Positions 34,950 through 45,503 are shown, counted from the stretch's first letter. The stretch is 64,000 nt of DNA from Streptomyces sp. NBS 14/10 (GCF_002224125.1 NZ_NCSM01000007.1:251839-315838), one strand, 5' to 3'. Program-made: numbers and translations. Notes: generated by a model from the sequence alone, not told the origin.

Positions 34950-36140
34950 TCACCCCGTCCGCAGCCCCGCCGCCAACAGCTCCACAAAGCTGATGTGCTC
35001 CTGGGCCACGCCGAAAACCTCCGCGCGCCGCAGGGTCCGCTCGGCCCAGGCGCGGTGCGGCTTCACCTCGTTCATCTTGTTGGTGTACGCCGAGCGCAGC
35101 ACACCTCCCCCGTCGCGCTGCGGTTCGAGGATGTCCACGGCGTCGCTGTACTCCTCGTGGCTGACCACTGACAGCGCATGCACGGGGGCGACATGCGAAG
35201 GGTGGATGCAGGTCTTGCCCTGCAGCCCGTTGGCGCGGTCGAGTTCGATCTCGCGCAGCAGCCCGTCCATGTCGTGCTCGATGAGGGCGGTGCGCAGCGA
35301 CGACGCGGCGCGGCCGGTGAAGGGGCTGAGGCGCAGCTGCGGCTTGAACATCCGCTCGTGCGACTTGAAGTACTCCCACACCGGCCCGGTGACCGTGAAG
35401 CCGGTGCCGTCCGCGCGGCCCAGCATGTTCACCACATCGGCGATGACGGAGGCCACGAGCTGTACGTCGTACGCCGTCATATCGGGCGCCCGGCGCAGCC
35501 CGTAGGCCGAGCACAGGTCGGTGACGCCGAGGCGGAGCGCCAGGACCCGCTCGCGGTGCTTGTCGACGGTACGGCCGATACCGGCCAGGGTCTCGGTGCG
35601 GGTCTCCCGGTGCATCAGCTCGGGCGATTCGAGGACCGGCATCGCATACAGTTTCCGGCCGCCCAGGGCGTCGGCCGCCTGCGGGGTTTCGGCCGAAATC
35701 AGCGCCTCGAGGAAGGGGACGCCGCGCTCCTCGGTGAACTTCGGGAGTACGAATCCGGACAGCAGTCGGGCGGCGGAGCCGAGCCGCTGGACGAGGTCGA
35801 CGATCTGCTCGGGGGTCCGGATCCGGATGAACAGCAGGGGCAGCGGGAGGTGCGGGCCGCGCGACGAGAGTTCGCTCAGCTGCCGTACGAGGTTCTCCTC
35901 GGCCGCCGGCACCTCGTTGTCGTCTATCGAGTCCTCCAGGCAGAGCACCATGGAGGTAACGCCCTGACCTGCCTGTTTGGCGATGTCATCGGCGAGGCGG
36001 GGGCGGGTGGCAGGGCTGTAGAGGGTGGCGCCGAGCGCGACGGCGAGCGTCTGGGCCGGGGAGTCCGCGGTGAATTCGCCGGGCTCCCGGTGGAACAGTT
36101 CTTTCCGCACCTCGGCCGACAGGTGTCCAAAATGCCGCAT
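34950..36140 (-). CDS. HpcH/HpaI-type aldolase / citrate lyase beta-like protein
   Basis: The 396-residue protein has the CitE-like TIM-barrel landmarks MVLCLEDSIDD, FVLPKFTEERG, LESPELMHRE and GKTCIHPSHV. This branch is a regular member of Ter biosynthetic neighbourhoods, beside PRTase and HAD genes. The ATG at 36140 has GGGGAGA just ahead. A TTGACC / 17 bp / TTATCG promoter lies 54-82 bp upstream. It is probably the first gene of the operon running down to 31111. Confidence 0.87.
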   Translation of the reverse strand: MRHFGHLSAEVRKELFHREPGEFTADSPAQTLAVALGATLYSPATRPRLADDIAKQAGQGVTSMVLCLEDSIDDNEVPAAEENLVRQLSELSSRGPHLPLPLLFIRIRTPEQIVDLVQRLGSAARLLSGFVLPKFTEERGVPFLEALISAETPQAADALGGRKLYAMPVLESPELMHRETRTETLAGIGRTVDKHRERVLALRLGVTDLCSAYGLRRAPDMTAYDVQLVASVIADVVNMLGRADGTGFTVTGPVWEYFKSHERMFKPQLRLSPFTGRAASSLRTALIEHDMDGLLREIELDRANGLQGKTCIHPSHVAPVHALSVVSHEEYSDAVDILEPQRDGGGVLRSAYTNKMNEVKPHRAWAERTLRRAEVFGVAQEHISFVELLAAGLRTG

Positions 36141-36193
36141 AGTTCTCCCCACGCTGTCGTGCCCGCGCTGGCCGCTCCGGCCCGGGTGGTGGC

Positions 36194-36222
36194 CGATAAT
36201 CGTACGTGCGGCGATGGGTCAA
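36194..36222 (-). promoter_or_regulatory. Candidate promoter of the Ter biosynthetic operon
   Basis: On the minus strand TTGACC (36217-36222) and TTATCG (36194-36199) are 17 bp apart, close to the primary sigma consensus. No other promoter as good is seen in the gap. Confidence 0.55.
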
Positions 36223-36372
36223 AAGTTCCCCAAGGGCGTGAAAATCACGTAACTCATGTGCGTCCACTGCGTGTCCGGGATACTGACCCTTCCACCCTTT
36301 CCGATCTTTTCTCGGCCCCGCACAGGCCCCCTGCGTTGTCCCAGCCAGGTCCGGGAGGGCAGGATTGCGGCC

Positions 36373-37482
36373 ATGACGCACGCGATGCTGAAGGGATCGA
36401 ACATCCCGCTGGAGGCCACCGCCGTACGGGCCGTGCTCCGCTGGACTCCCGGCACGGACGTACCCGATGTGGACGCCTCGGCGCTGCTGCTGGGCGCGGA
36501 CGACCGTGTGCGTTCGGACGAGGACTTCGTCTTCTACAACCAGCCACGCCATCCGTCCGGCCTGGTGCGGCATCTGCCCAAGAAGCGGGTGCCGGAGGGG
36601 CTGACGGACACCGTCGAGGCCGATCTGGCGGCGCTGGAGCCGGCCGTCCACCGGGTGGTGCTGGCCGCGTCGGCGGACGGCGGCGCCTTCGGCCAGGTGA
36701 CGGACCTGAGCCTGCTGCTGTACGACGCCTCGGGCGGGGCGGACGCGGCACCGCTCGCGGAGTTCGTGGTGACGCCGGAGACCGGCCAGGAGACCGCGCT
36801 GCTGTGCGGTGAGCTCTACCGGCGCGGGGGCTCGTGGAAGTTCCGCGCGCTCGGGCAGGGCTATGAGTCGGGGCTGGTCGGGCTGGCCACCGAGTACGGC
36901 ATCTCGGTGGACGACGGCGAGGGCGGCGGCGAGCGCGGCGGCGAGGACAACGGCGAGGCCGCCCCCGGCCCGGGCACGGACGCCCCCGCGAACGGGACCG
37001 GAAACGGAAACGAGGGCCGGCCGGAGTCCACGCCCGCCCCCGTGCCACCGTCCCCGGCGGCCGCCGGGGACGTCGTCCACGCGGCGCCCCCCGGCCCCGC
37101 CTTCGGGCAGGACTCCTGGGACGACTCCCAGCTGACCCAGCCGATGACGGCGGCGCCCACACCGCTGCCGGGCGGCTACGGCCCCGTACCGCCCCCGCCG
37201 ACCGCCCCACCGGCCGCCCCGCCGCAGCCCCCGTCACAGCCCGGCTACGGCTATCCGCAGCAGCCCGCATACGGCTATCCGCAGGCCCCCGCCCAGCCCC
37301 CGGCGGCGCAGACGGCACAGTCCGGGTACGGCTACCCCCAGCAGCCGGCGTACGGCTATCCGCAGCAGCCCGTGTACGGCTATCCGCAGCAGGTGCAGCG
37401 CACCCAGCCGATACCGCCGCCCCCGGTGCCCGACCCCAACTTCACGCTGCCGCCGCAGGGGCCCCAGTTCCAGCACCGCTGA
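36373..37482 (+). CDS. TerD-domain protein with Tyr/Pro/Gln-rich tail
   Basis: Residues 1-178 form a TerD domain: [25 protein letters not shown], then [16 protein letters not shown] and [14 protein letters not shown]. The rest is low complexity, ending with several YGYPQQ-type repeats (about 295-345) of the kind found in disordered, phase-separating tails. TerD proteins bind Ca2+ and act in tellurite and stress resistance at the membrane. The ATG at 36373 is chosen because the TerD fold starts there. Confidence 0.85.
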   Translation: MTHAMLKGSNIPLEATAVRAVLRWTPGTDVPDVDASALLLGADDRVRSDEDFVFYNQPRHPSGLVRHLPKKRVPEGLTDTVEADLAALEPAVHRVVLAASADGGAFGQVTDLSLLLYDASGGADAAPLAEFVVTPETGQETALLCGELYRRGGSWKFRALGQGYESGLVGLATEYGISVDDGEGGGERGGEDNGEAAPGPGTDAPANGTGNGNEGRPESTPAPVPPSPAAAGDVVHAAPPGPAFGQDSWDDSQLTQPMTAAPTPLPGGYGPVPPPPTAPPAAPPQPPSQPGYGYPQQPAYGYPQAPAQPPAAQTAQSGYGYPQQPAYGYPQQPVYGYPQQVQRTQPIPPPPVPDPNFTLPPQGPQFQHR

Positions 37483-37493
37483 GCGGTCGGCGG

Positions 37494-37534
37494 GCCGGGC
37501 GCCCGGGGCCACACCCCGGGGCCCGGCGCCCGGC
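37494..37534. terminator. Bidirectional terminator between convergent ter genes
   Basis: A long GC-only inverted repeat (outer arms GCCGGGCGCC / GGCGCCCGGC) lies between the tail-bearing terD gene and the convergent terA-like gene. Confidence 0.7.
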
Positions 37535-37558
37535 CACGCAGCCCTCAGGCCCTCACCC

Positions 37559-38287
37559 TCAGACCTTCTCCTTGTAGCCGCGGCCCCACTGCAGCCCCCA
37601 GCCGTAGAGCCGGTCCAGCTCCGCCTGGAAGCCGTAGACGTACTTGACCTCGCGGCGGACCAGCATCTCGCCCTTGACGTTCTCGATCAGCACCACGGCG
37701 CAGGAGCGGGCCTGCGGGGCGCGCTCATGGAGCTCGATCTCCACCCGCGGCCCGTTGCTCGGGTAGAGCGTGACCATGCCATGGGTGCGGTCGAAAGCCG
37801 GGGTGCCGTCGTAGATGTAGACGAAGATCAGCAGCCGCTTGATGTCGTCCTTGTGGTCCATGTTGATGTAAATCGTCTCGCCGGACCCGGACCCGAACCG
37901 GTCGTCGCCGCTGAGCTTGACGTACGGCGCCTCGTTGAGGTTGCCCAGGAAGTTGCCGAGCGGCTGGACCACGCCCTTGGAGCCGCTCTGCAGCTCGTAC
38001 ATGCAGGCCAGGTCCAGGTCGACGTTGACCATGGCGGAGCCCTGGGCCTGCACCATCTCCGGTTTGAACATCCGCAGCGGATGGCGCAGCGAGCCGCTCC
38101 CCGACCTGTCGTTGAAGTCCGACGTCCGCATCCGCCAGGACAGGTTGATCCGCAGGTTGCCGCTGGCCGCCCCCTGCTTGGTGAGCGAGATGGTCTGGTG
38201 CCGCTTGGTCAGCGAGACCACACCCGAGGCGTCACCGCTTTCGAAATCGCGCCACGCGCCCCGTCCCCAGTTGCTCCAGAACGCCAT
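37559..38287 (-). CDS. TerA-like / TerD-superfamily tellurium resistance protein
   Basis: The 242-residue protein has a TerD-like beta-sandwich: ISLTKQGAASGNLRINLSW near the start, then VDLDLACMYELQSG and FVYIYDGTPAFDR. The LDLACMYE pattern matches the TerA-type branch. An aromatic-rich C-terminus (LDRLYGWGLQWGRGY) is conserved in the branch. It sits downstream of the terC-like gene and its terminator. Confidence 0.82.
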   Translation of the reverse strand: MAFWSNWGRGAWRDFESGDASGVVSLTKRHQTISLTKQGAASGNLRINLSWRMRTSDFNDRSGSGSLRHPLRMFKPEMVQAQGSAMVNVDLDLACMYELQSGSKGVVQPLGNFLGNLNEAPYVKLSGDDRFGSGSGETIYINMDHKDDIKRLLIFVYIYDGTPAFDRTHGMVTLYPSNGPRVEIELHERAPQARSCAVVLIENVKGEMLVRREVKYVYGFQAELDRLYGWGLQWGRGYKEKV

Positions 38288-38331
38288 CGTGCGCACCCCC
38301 ACCAGTCGACTGCTCAATCGCCCAACTGCCC

Positions 38332-38371
38332 GCGGGGCGGGCCGGGAGTCAGGACTCCCGGCCCGCCCCGC
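38332..38371 (-). terminator. Terminator after the terC-like gene
   Basis: Two perfect 19-bp arms (outer GCGGGGCGGG / CCCGCCCCGC) are separated by AG. The hairpin starts about 41 bp after the stop codon. Confidence 0.8.
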
Positions 38372-38411
38372 TCAGAGCGTTCCTCAAACGGACCCTCGTC
38401 ACACTCCGGAC

Positions 38412-39572
38412 TCACACTCCGGACGTGACTTCCGCCTTGCTCTCGGCTTCCTCGCCGCCCGCCGCCTCCTCCCGGCGGTTGCGCACCACCGAGGACCAGT
38501 ACGAGGCGCCGATCAGGACCACACCGATCAGGCCGGTGATGACCTCGTGGATCTCGTACTTGATCGTGATCAGCAGGATCGCGGCGAGCGCGCCGATCGC
38601 GTAGTGCGCGCCGTGCTCCAGGTAGACGTAGTCGTCCAGGGTGCCCTTGCGGACGAGGTAGACGGTCAGCGACCGGATGTACATGGCGCCGATGCCCAGA
38701 CCCAGCGCCATCTCGAAGATGTCGTTGGTGACCGCGAAGGCGCCGATGACGCCGTCGAAGGAGAACGACGCGTCGATGACCTCCAGGTAGAGGAACAGGA
38801 AGAACGCGGCCTTGCCGGCCAGGCCGACCACCGTGGCGCCCTGGCTGCCCTTCTGGGCGCCGGAGACCGCCTTCTCGGCCTTCTCCGCCTCCTCGGCTTC
38901 CTCGGCCTCCTCCTCGTCCTCCTCCAGCTTGTCCTCGAAGTAGCCGGAGATACCGCCCACGATCAGGTAGGTGAGCAGACCGGCGACACCGGCCAGCAGC
39001 ACCGTGGCGGTCTTGTCGCCGCCGCTGTGGGCCACGTCGGTGGCGAAGGTCATGGCGGTCACGAGGAGCACCAGCAGGGCGACGACGATCGACAGCGTCT
39101 CCAGCTTGCCGAGCCTGGCCAGCGGGCGCTCCAGCCAGCCCAGCCACTTGATGTCGCGCTCCTCGAAGATGAAGTCGAGGAAGATCATCAGCAGGAACAT
39201 CCCGCCGAACGCGGCGATCGCCGGGTGTGCGGCGGTGACCAGGTGTTCGTACTTGTCCTTGTTGTTGATCGCCAGGTCGACGGCCTCCAGCGGCCCCATC
39301 TTCGCCGTGATCGCCACGATGATCACGGGGAAGACGAGGCGCATGCCGAAGACGGCGATCAGGATGCCGACCGTCAGGAAGATCTTCTGCCAGAAGGCGT
39401 TCATCTTGCGGAGGACGCCCGCGTTGATGACCGCGTTGTCGAACGAGAGTGAGATCTCCAGGATCGAGAGGATCCCGACGATGGCGAGCCCCTTCCACCC
39501 CCAGAGGACGCCAGCCAGGGCCAGGCCGGCCGCCGTGACGGCGAACGACCAACCAAAGGTTTTGAGGAGCAC
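38412..39572 (-). CDS. TerC-family (DUF475) integral membrane protein
   Basis: The 386-residue protein has about nine helices and two TerC signatures: EISLSFDNAVINAGVLRKM and EVIDASFSFDGVIGAFAVT, each with the Asp/Asn residues typical of the family. A Glu/Ala/Lys-rich cytoplasmic loop (about 220-240) joins the halves. TerC proteins are linked to metal export, mainly Mn2+, and to membrane assembly with TerD. The start is a GTG preceded by GGACAGGAA. It is the gene downstream of two terD genes. Confidence 0.88.
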   Translation of the reverse strand: MLLKTFGWSFAVTAAGLALAGVLWGWKGLAIVGILSILEISLSFDNAVINAGVLRKMNAFWQKIFLTVGILIAVFGMRLVFPVIIVAITAKMGPLEAVDLAINNKDKYEHLVTAAHPAIAAFGGMFLLMIFLDFIFEERDIKWLGWLERPLARLGKLETLSIVVALLVLLVTAMTFATDVAHSGGDKTATVLLAGVAGLLTYLIVGGISGYFEDKLEEDEEEAEEAEEAEKAEKAVSGAQKGSQGATVVGLAGKAAFFLFLYLEVIDASFSFDGVIGAFAVTNDIFEMALGLGIGAMYIRSLTVYLVRKGTLDDYVYLEHGAHYAIGALAAILLITIKYEIHEVITGLIGVVLIGASYWSSVVRNRREEAAGGEEAESKAEVTSGV

Positions 39573-39623
39573 TTCCTGTCCAATCCCTCTTCGTAAGGTC
39601 TCGCCCGCGCACTTTACGCGGCT

Positions 39624-40199
39624 TTACGAAACGTTGACCCCGAAGTCTAGAGCGATGCCCCGAAGACCCGACGCGTACCCCTGCCCTACGGCCCGGAACT
39701 TCCACTCACCGCCATAGCGGTAAACCTCCCCGAAGATCATCGCCGTCTCGCTCGAGGCATCCTCCGAGAGGTCGTAGCGGGCCAGCTCGGCGCCGTCCGC
39801 CTGGTTCACCACACGGATGAAAGCGTTGCTGACCTGCCCGAACGACTGCCGTCTTGTGTCCGCCTCATGGATCGACACAGGGAAGACGATCTTGTCGACC
39901 TGTGCCGGGACCTTGGTGAGATCGATCAGGATCGACTCGTCGTCGCCCTCGCCCTCACCGGTGAGGTTGTCGCCGGTGTGCTCGACCGAGCCCTCGGGGC
40001 TCTTCAGGTTGTTGTAGAAGACGAAGTACTCGTCCCCGAGCACCCGCCCCGACTGGCACAGCAGCGCGCTGGCGTCGAGGTCGAACGGCGCCCCGGTGGT
40101 CGAGCGCGCGTCCCAGCCCAGGCCGACCATCACCTGGGTGAGATTCGGCGCGGCCTTGGTGAGGGAGACATTGCCTCCCTTGGCGAGGGTAACGCCCAT
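39624..40199 (-). CDS. terD: TerD-family stress protein (copy 1)
   Basis: The 191-residue protein is a canonical Ter[41 protein letters not shown] and EGEGDDESI, where Asp residues bind Ca2+. It is about 70 percent alike to the copy at 40377-40952. GGGGAGGA precedes the ATG. A terminator lies between the copies, so this gene needs its own promoter. Confidence 0.92.
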   Translation of the reverse strand: MGVTLAKGGNVSLTKAAPNLTQVMVGLGWDARSTTGAPFDLDASALLCQSGRVLGDEYFVFYNNLKSPEGSVEHTGDNLTGEGEGDDESILIDLTKVPAQVDKIVFPVSIHEADTRRQSFGQVSNAFIRVVNQADGAELARYDLSEDASSETAMIFGEVYRYGGEWKFRAVGQGYASGLRGIALDFGVNVS

Positions 40200-40268
40200 A
40201 GTCCTGGTTCCTCCCCTGGTGTAGCGAAATGCGCATGATGCGCGAGGCGCCTCATGTGCCGAGAAGCA

Positions 40269-40322
40269 GCGCGTCCGGCGCCGCGTGCCTGCCGGTGTGC
40301 AGGGACGCGGCGCCGGACGCGC
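40269..40322 (-). terminator. Terminator between the two terD genes
   Basis: Perfect 18-bp arms (GCGCGTCCGGCGCCGCGT and its complement) flank an 18-nt loop. The hairpin lies about 55 bp after the stop of terD copy 2. Confidence 0.8.
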
Positions 40323-40376
40323 GGGCCGTACGGTGCGTACGCGGAACGTACATACGCGGGTGGTGCTACGGGCGTA

Positions 40377-40952
40377 TCAGACGTTGACGCCGAAGTCCTG
40401 TGCGATGCCGCGCAGCCCGGAGGCGTACCCCTGGCCGATCGCCCGGAACTTCCACTCCGCCCCGTGCCGGTACAGCTCGCCGAAGACCATGGCGGTCTCG
40501 GTCGAGGCGTCCTCGGTCAGGTCGTAGCGCGCGAGCTCATTGCCGTCGGCCTGGTTGACCACGCGGATGAACGCGTTCCGAACCTGGCCGAAGCTCTGCT
40601 GGCGGGTCTCGGCGTCGTAGATCGAGACCGGGAACACGATCTTGGCGACATCGGCCGGCACGCCGACCAGGTTCACCTTGATCTGCTCGTCGTCGCCCTC
40701 GCCCTCACCGGTGAGGTTGTCACCGGTGTGCTCGACCGAGCCGTCGGGGCTCTTCAGGTTGTTGAAGAAGACGAAGTTCTGATCGCCGGAGACCTTGCCT
40801 TCGGCGTTGGTCAACAGGGCGCTGGCGTCGAGGTCGAAGTCAGTGCCCGTGGTGGTGCGGACGTCCCAGCCCAGACCCACGGTGATGGCGGTCAGGTTAG
40901 GGGCTTCCTTGGTCAGCGAGACGTTGCCGCCCTTGCTGAGGCTGACTCCCAC
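40377..40952 (-). CDS. terD: TerD-family stress protein (copy 2)
   Basis: This 191-residue TerD has the standard start [19 protein letters not shown] and the acidic Ca2+-binding motifs DLDASALL and [10 protein letters not shown]. The frame is open to 40964, but the GTG at 40952 has GGGAGGA 4-5 nt ahead and gives the family N-terminus. It is the upstream copy and may be the older, more conserved one. Confidence 0.93.
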   Translation of the reverse strand: MGVSLSKGGNVSLTKEAPNLTAITVGLGWDVRTTTGTDFDLDASALLTNAEGKVSGDQNFVFFNNLKSPDGSVEHTGDNLTGEGEGDDEQIKVNLVGVPADVAKIVFPVSIYDAETRQQSFGQVRNAFIRVVNQADGNELARYDLTEDASTETAMVFGELYRHGAEWKFRAIGQGYASGLRGIAQDFGVNV

Positions 40953-41099
40953 GAGTCCTCCCAAAAAGGTTCGTCAGGAGCACGGTGTGCCCCTTCATTG
41001 CTATGCCGGGTGCCGGGGGCGCCGCCAGGCGCGGCCTGGGGCGCCCAGGGATCCCATCAGGATCAACGCGTCGATCCTAGTGAGCGGTTCCCCCTCGTC

Positions 41100-41181
41100 A
41101 CAGGGTTTCCGTCGGGACAGGGTTTCTGCCGTGACAGGGGTTTCCGCCGTCACCAGGATTCCGGGGCCTTACAGGGTTTCC
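41100..41181. repeat. Short degenerate repeats (about 17-19 bp)
   Basis: Five ACAGGG/ACCAGG-type units followed by TTTCC or ATTCC begin at 41100, 41117, 41134, 41152 and 41171. The last covers the stop codon of the peroxiredoxin gene. Confidence 0.55.
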
Positions 41182-41627
41182 AGGGCCTTGGCGTAGTCGT
41201 TGAGGTCCCGGGCGTCGGGGAGGCCGTTGACGACGGTCCAGCGGACCACGCCCTCCTTGTCGATCACGAAGGTGCCGCGCACCGCGCACCCCTTCTCCTC
41301 GTCGAAGACGCCGTACGCCCGGCTGGCCTCGCCGTGCGGCCAGAAGTCCGACAGCAGGGGGTACTCAAGACCCTCCTGCTCGGCGAACACGCGCAGCGTG
41401 AAGGGCGAGTCGTTGGAGACGGCGAGCAGCTGCACGTCGTCGTTGACGAACGTGGGCAGCTCGTCGCGCAGGGCGCACAGCTCGCCGGTGCACACGCCGG
41501 TGAAGGCGAACGGGTAGAAGAGGAGGACGACGTTCTTCTCACCCTGGAAGTCGGAGAGCCGGACCGACTCCCCGTGCTGGTTCTTCAGCTCAAAATCGGG
41601 GGCCTTCGCGCCGACCTCTATCGCCAT
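41169..41627 (-). CDS. Peroxiredoxin, AhpE-like / AhpC-TSA family
   Basis: At 152 residues it carries the PxxxTxxC motif PFAFTGVC with peroxidatic Cys46 and a second Cys at 51, plus the Arg in FVIDKEGVVRW downstream. The closest type is the actinobacterial AhpE group, which reduces hydroperoxides and peroxynitrite. An ATG at 41636 is also open, but GAAGGG lies 9 nt before the one at 41627. Confidence 0.88.
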   Translation of the reverse strand: MAIEVGAKAPDFELKNQHGESVRLSDFQGEKNVVLLFYPFAFTGVCTGELCALRDELPTFVNDDVQLLAVSNDSPFTLRVFAEQEGLEYPLLSDFWPHGEASRAYGVFDEEKGCAVRGTFVIDKEGVVRWTVVNGLPDARDLNDYAKALETL

Positions 41628-41704
41628 GGGTGGCATCCCTTCGCTGGTAGCTGATGTGGCCTGATGTGCTGGTTGGCCGGTTTGACTGGGGTCACCCTAC
41701 GCGC

Positions 41705-41739
41705 AGAGCCCCCCTCCGAAGGTTACGGAGGGGGGCTCT
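41705..41739 (-). terminator. Terminator after DUF3052 gene
   Basis: Perfect 14-bp arms AGAGCCCCCCTCCG and CGGAGGGGGGCTCT flank a 7-nt loop, 24 bp after the stop. Confidence 0.85.
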
Positions 41740-41762
41740 CAGCGGGGTGTCGCGGTGTCGGC

Positions 41763-42200
41763 TCAGCGCTTCGACTTCGCGGCTTTCGGAGTGACCAGAC
41801 GGCTGCCCGTCCAGTCCTTGCCCGCGTTGAAACTCTTGGTCTGGGACAGGCCGGCGGTGGTCGCGGCCTCGTTGATGTCGCTCGGCTCGACATAGCCGTC
41901 ACGGCCGGTCTTGGGGGTCAGCAGCCAGACCGGCGCGCCGTCGTCGATCATCTGGATGGCGTCCACCAGCGCGTCCGTCAGGTCGCCGTCGTCCTCACGG
42001 AACCACAGCACGACGGCGTCGGCCACGTCCTCATAGTCCTCGTCGACAAGCTCCTGGCCGGTGATCTCCTCGATGGCCTCGCGGAGCTCCTGGTCGACAT
42101 CGTCGTCGTAGCCGATCTCCTGGACCACCTGATCGGGCTGGAAACCCAGCCTCACGGCAGGGTTGGTCCGCTCCTCCGCGTGGTCCGCGGTCGCGCTCAC
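41763..42200 (-). CDS. DUF3052 family protein
   Basis: The 145-residue acidic protein has the DUF3052 pattern: RLGFQPDQVVQEIGYDDDVD, then LWFREDDGDLTDALVDA and APVWLLTPKTGRDGYV. The family is restricted mainly to actinobacteria and sits beside aceE in many Streptomyces genomes. Its function is unknown. The start is a GTG with GGAGG ahead. Confidence 0.9.
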   Translation of the reverse strand: MSATADHAEERTNPAVRLGFQPDQVVQEIGYDDDVDQELREAIEEITGQELVDEDYEDVADAVVLWFREDDGDLTDALVDAIQMIDDGAPVWLLTPKTGRDGYVEPSDINEAATTAGLSQTKSFNAGKDWTGSRLVTPKAAKSKR

Positions 42201-42702
42201 GGATTGCCTCCTGTCATCTTGCGTTCATTCTTCAAGTCGTTGTGCGCCACGCGCGTGCGCGGGGCTTGGGGCGTAGTCCACACGGGCCGGGCGGATCGCG
42301 CAAGTACCTGGCCAGCGATCCCGCCCAAACGTGGGGGGTCCCCCCATACGGCGTTCAACGGAGCATTGGGGGAGTGTCGCCGCAACTCCCATCATGGACG
42401 AACAGCCACGAGTGAGTCACATCACTCCAAAATGTCCCGTTTGAACACGCGTACCGACACGATACGCCGGGTAGGCCACCGAGGGCCGAACGGGCGTACG
42501 CGTACCCCGACCGGGGTGAGCGTATGGTTGCGGTTTGGCCGTCGCACCCCGACGCCCACGCAGCGCCAGTCTCACCACGTGATGGTTACCACCCGGTAGA
42601 GGTGACGTATCCCCTACGCGAGGTACACGATGGAGATCGGCGCGACCCAGCAGAGCACGAATCCATTGCGTGCACAGCACGACCGAAAAGCGAAGGAATA
42701 GC
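42201..42702. other. Divergent promoter region of DUF3052 and aceE
   Basis: This 502-bp gap holds no convincing gene. A TTGAAC element near 42,440 followed after 16 bp by TACGCC, and a small dyad TGGTTACCA (42583-42591), are possible control sites for aceE. Neither is strong. Confidence 0.4.
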
Positions 42703-45435
42703 GTGGCTTCCGGATCCGATCGCAACCCGATCATCATTGGCGGCCTTCCCAGCCAGGTCCCGGACTTCGATCCCGAAGAGACCCAGGAGTGGCTCGACTC
42801 GCTCGACGCAGCTGTCGATGAGCGAGGCCGGGAACGTGCCCGCTACCTCATGCTCCGCCTGATCGAGCGCGCCCGCGAGAAGCGCGTCGCGGTGCCCGAG
42901 ATGCGCAGCACCGACTACGTCAACACCATCGCCACCAAGGACGAGCCGTTCTTCCCCGGCAACGAGGAGATCGAGCGCAAGATCCTGAACGCGACCCGGT
43001 GGAACGCGGCGGTGATGGTCTCGCGCGCCCAGCGCCCGGGCATCGGCGTCGGCGGCCACATCGCCACCTTCGCCTCCTCCGCCTCGCTGTACGACGTGGG
43101 CTTCAACCACTTCTTCCGCGGCAAGGACCGGGGCGACGGCGGCGACCAGATCTTCTTCCAGGGCCACGCCTCCCCCGGTATCTACGCCCGCGCCTTCCTC
43201 CTGGACCGGCTGGACGAGGCCCACCTCGACGGCTTCCGGCAGGAGAAGTCGAAGGCCGGCCACGCCCTGTCCAGCTACCCGCACCCGCGGTCGATGCCGG
43301 ACTTCTGGGAGTTCCCGACGGTCTCCATGGGCCTCGGCCCGCTCGGGGCGATCTACCAGGCGCGGATGAACCGCTATATGGAGGCGCGCGGCATCGCCGA
43401 CACCTCCCAGTCGCATGTGTGGGCGTTCCTGGGCGACGGCGAGATGGACGAGCCGGAGTCGCTGGGCCAGCTCTCCCTCGCCGCCCGTGAGGGCCTGGAC
43501 AACCTGACCTTCGTCGTCAACTGCAACCTCCAGCGCCTCGACGGCCCGGTGCGCGGCAACGGCAAGATCATCCAGGAGCTGGAGTCGCAGTTCCGCGGCG
43601 CCGGCTGGAACGTGATCAAGCTGGTGTGGGACCGCACCTGGGACCCGCTGCTCGCGCAGGACCGCGACGGCCTGCTGGTCAACCGGCTGAACACCACGCC
43701 CGACGGCCAGTTCCAGACGTACGCGACCGAGACCGGCGCCTACATCCGCGAGCACTTCTTCGGCGACGACCAGCGGCTGCGCAAGATGGTCGAGCACATG
43801 ACCGACGACCAGATCCTGCACCTGGGCCGCGGCGGTCACGACCACAAGAAGATCTACGCGGCGTACGCGGCGGCCAAGGCCCACAAGGGCCAGCCGACGG
43901 TGATCCTGGCCCAGACGGTCAAGGGCTGGACGCTCGGCCCGAACTTCGAGGGCCGCAACGCGACCCACCAGATGAAGAAGCTGACGGTCGACGACCTCAA
44001 GCGCTTCCGCGACCGGCTGCACCTGCCGATCCCCGACCAGGAGCTGGAGTCCGGCCTGCCGCCGTACTACCACCCGGGCCGGGACTCGGAGGAGATCCAG
44101 TACATGCACGACCAGCGCAAGTCGCTGGGCGGGTACGTCCCGACCCGCGTGGTGCGCGCCAAGCCGCTGCAGCTGCCGGGCGACAAGACGTACGCGACGA
44201 CCAAGAAGGGCTCCGGTCAGCAGCAGATCGCCACCACCATGGCGTTCGTACGGCTGCTCAAGGACCTGATGCGGGACAAGGAGATCGGCAAGCGGTTCGT
44301 GCCGATCGCGCCCGACGAGTACCGCACCTTCGGCATGGACTCGCTCTTCCCCTCGGCGAAGATCTACTCCCCGCTGGGCCAGACCTACGAGTCGGTCGAC
44401 CGCGAGCTGCTGCTGGCCTACAAGGAGACGCCGACCGGGCAGATGCTGCACGACGGCATCTCCGAGGCGGGCTGTACGGCCTCGCTGATCGCGGCGGGCT
44501 CGGCGTACGCCACGCACGGCGAGCCGCTGATCCCGGTCTACGTCTTCTACTCGATGTTCGGCTTCCAGCGCACGGGCGACCAGTTCTGGCAGATGGCCGA
44601 CCAGCTCGCGCGCGGCTTCGTACTGGGCGCGACCGCCGGCCGTACGACCCTGACCGGTGAGGGTCTGCAGCACGCGGACGGCCACTCGCAGCTGCTGGCC
44701 TCGACCAACCCGGCGGTCGTCGCGTACGACCCGGCGTTCGGCTTCGAGATCGCGCATATCGTGCAGGACGGTCTGCGCCGGATGTACGGCGAGGACAGCG
44801 AGGACGTCTTCTACTACCTCACCGTCTACAACGAGCCGATCCGGCACCCGGCCGAGCCCGCCGACGTGGACCGCGAGGGCATCCTCAAGGGCCTGTACCG
44901 CTTCAAGGAGGGCGAGAAGGGCGCCATCCCGGCGCAGATCCTCGCCTCGGGCGTGGCGGTGCCGTGGGCGATCGAGGCGCAGCGCATCCTGGCCGACGAG
45001 TGGGATGTGAAGGCCGATGTGTGGTCGGCGACCTCCTGGAACGAGCTGCGGCGCGACGCCGTCGAGGCGGAGCAGCACAACCTGCTCCACCCGGAGGAGG
45101 AGCAGCGCGTTCCGTATGTGACGCGGAAGCTGGGACACGCGGAGGGGCCGAAGGTGGCCGTCTCCGACTGGATGCGGGCCGTTCCGGACCAGATCGCGCG
45201 CTGGGTGCCGGGCAGCTACCAGTCGCTGGGCGCCGACGGCTTCGGCTTCGCGGACACCCGCGGGGCGGCGCGCCGCTTCTTCCACATCGACGCGCAGTCG
45301 GTCGTCCTGGCGGTGCTCACCGAGCTCGCCAAGGAGGGCCGGATCGACCGCTCGGTGCTCAAGCAGGCGATCGACCGCTACCAGCTGCTCGACGTGGCCG
45401 CCGCCGACCCGGGCGCGGCCGGGGGCGACGCGTAA
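42703..45435 (+). CDS. aceE: Pyruvate dehydrogenase E1 component, homodimeric type
   Basis: This 910-residue enzyme oxidatively decarboxylates pyruvate with thiamine diphosphate and passes the acetyl group to E2. The ThDP motif is [10 protein letters not shown] near 244 with [14 protein letters not shown] following. [20 protein letters not shown] and [11 protein letters not shown] are family hallmarks. The length matches E. coli AceE (887). The start is a GTG with GAAGGAA ahead. An in-frame ATG at 42670 lacks one. E2 and E3 genes are not in the window. Confidence 0.96.
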   Translation: MASGSDRNPIIIGGLPSQVPDFDPEETQEWLDSLDAAVDERGRERARYLMLRLIERAREKRVAVPEMRSTDYVNTIATKDEPFFPGNEEIERKILNATRWNAAVMVSRAQRPGIGVGGHIATFASSASLYDVGFNHFFRGKDRGDGGDQIFFQGHASPGIYARAFLLDRLDEAHLDGFRQEKSKAGHALSSYPHPRSMPDFWEFPTVSMGLGPLGAIYQARMNRYMEARGIADTSQSHVWAFLGDGEMDEPESLGQLSLAAREGLDNLTFVVNCNLQRLDGPVRGNGKIIQELESQFRGAGWNVIKLVWDRTWDPLLAQDRDGLLVNRLNTTPDGQFQTYATETGAYIREHFFGDDQRLRKMVEHMTDDQILHLGRGGHDHKKIYAAYAAAKAHKGQPTVILAQTVKGWTLGPNFEGRNATHQMKKLTVDDLKRFRDRLHLPIPDQELESGLPPYYHPGRDSEEIQYMHDQRKSLGGYVPTRVVRAKPLQLPGDKTYATTKKGSGQQQIATTMAFVRLLKDLMRDKEIGKRFVPIAPDEYRTFGMDSLFPSAKIYSPLGQTYESVDRELLLAYKETPTGQMLHDGISEAGCTASLIAAGSAYATHGEPLIPVYVFYSMFGFQRTGDQFWQMADQLARGFVLGATAGRTTLTGEGLQHADGHSQLLASTNPAVVAYDPAFGFEIAHIVQDGLRRMYGEDSEDVFYYLTVYNEPIRHPAEPADVDREGILKGLYRFKEGEKGAIPAQILASGVAVPWAIEAQRILADEWDVKADVWSATSWNELRRDAVEAEQHNLLHPEEEQRVPYVTRKLGHAEGPKVAVSDWMRAVPDQIARWVPGSYQSLGADGFGFADTRGAARRFFHIDAQSVVLAVLTELAKEGRIDRSVLKQAIDRYQLLDVAAADPGAAGGDA

Positions 45436-45453
45436 CGCTCCGCGGTAACAGCG

Positions 45454-45503
45454 AAACGCCGGGCGGGCTGGATCTCGTGCGAGATCCAGCCCGCCCGGCG
45501 TTT
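45454..45503 (+). terminator. aceE terminator
   Basis: Perfect 23-bp arms (outer AAACGCCGGG / CCCGGCGTTT) with a GTGC loop end in a short T run, 18 bp after the aceE stop. Confidence 0.9.
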
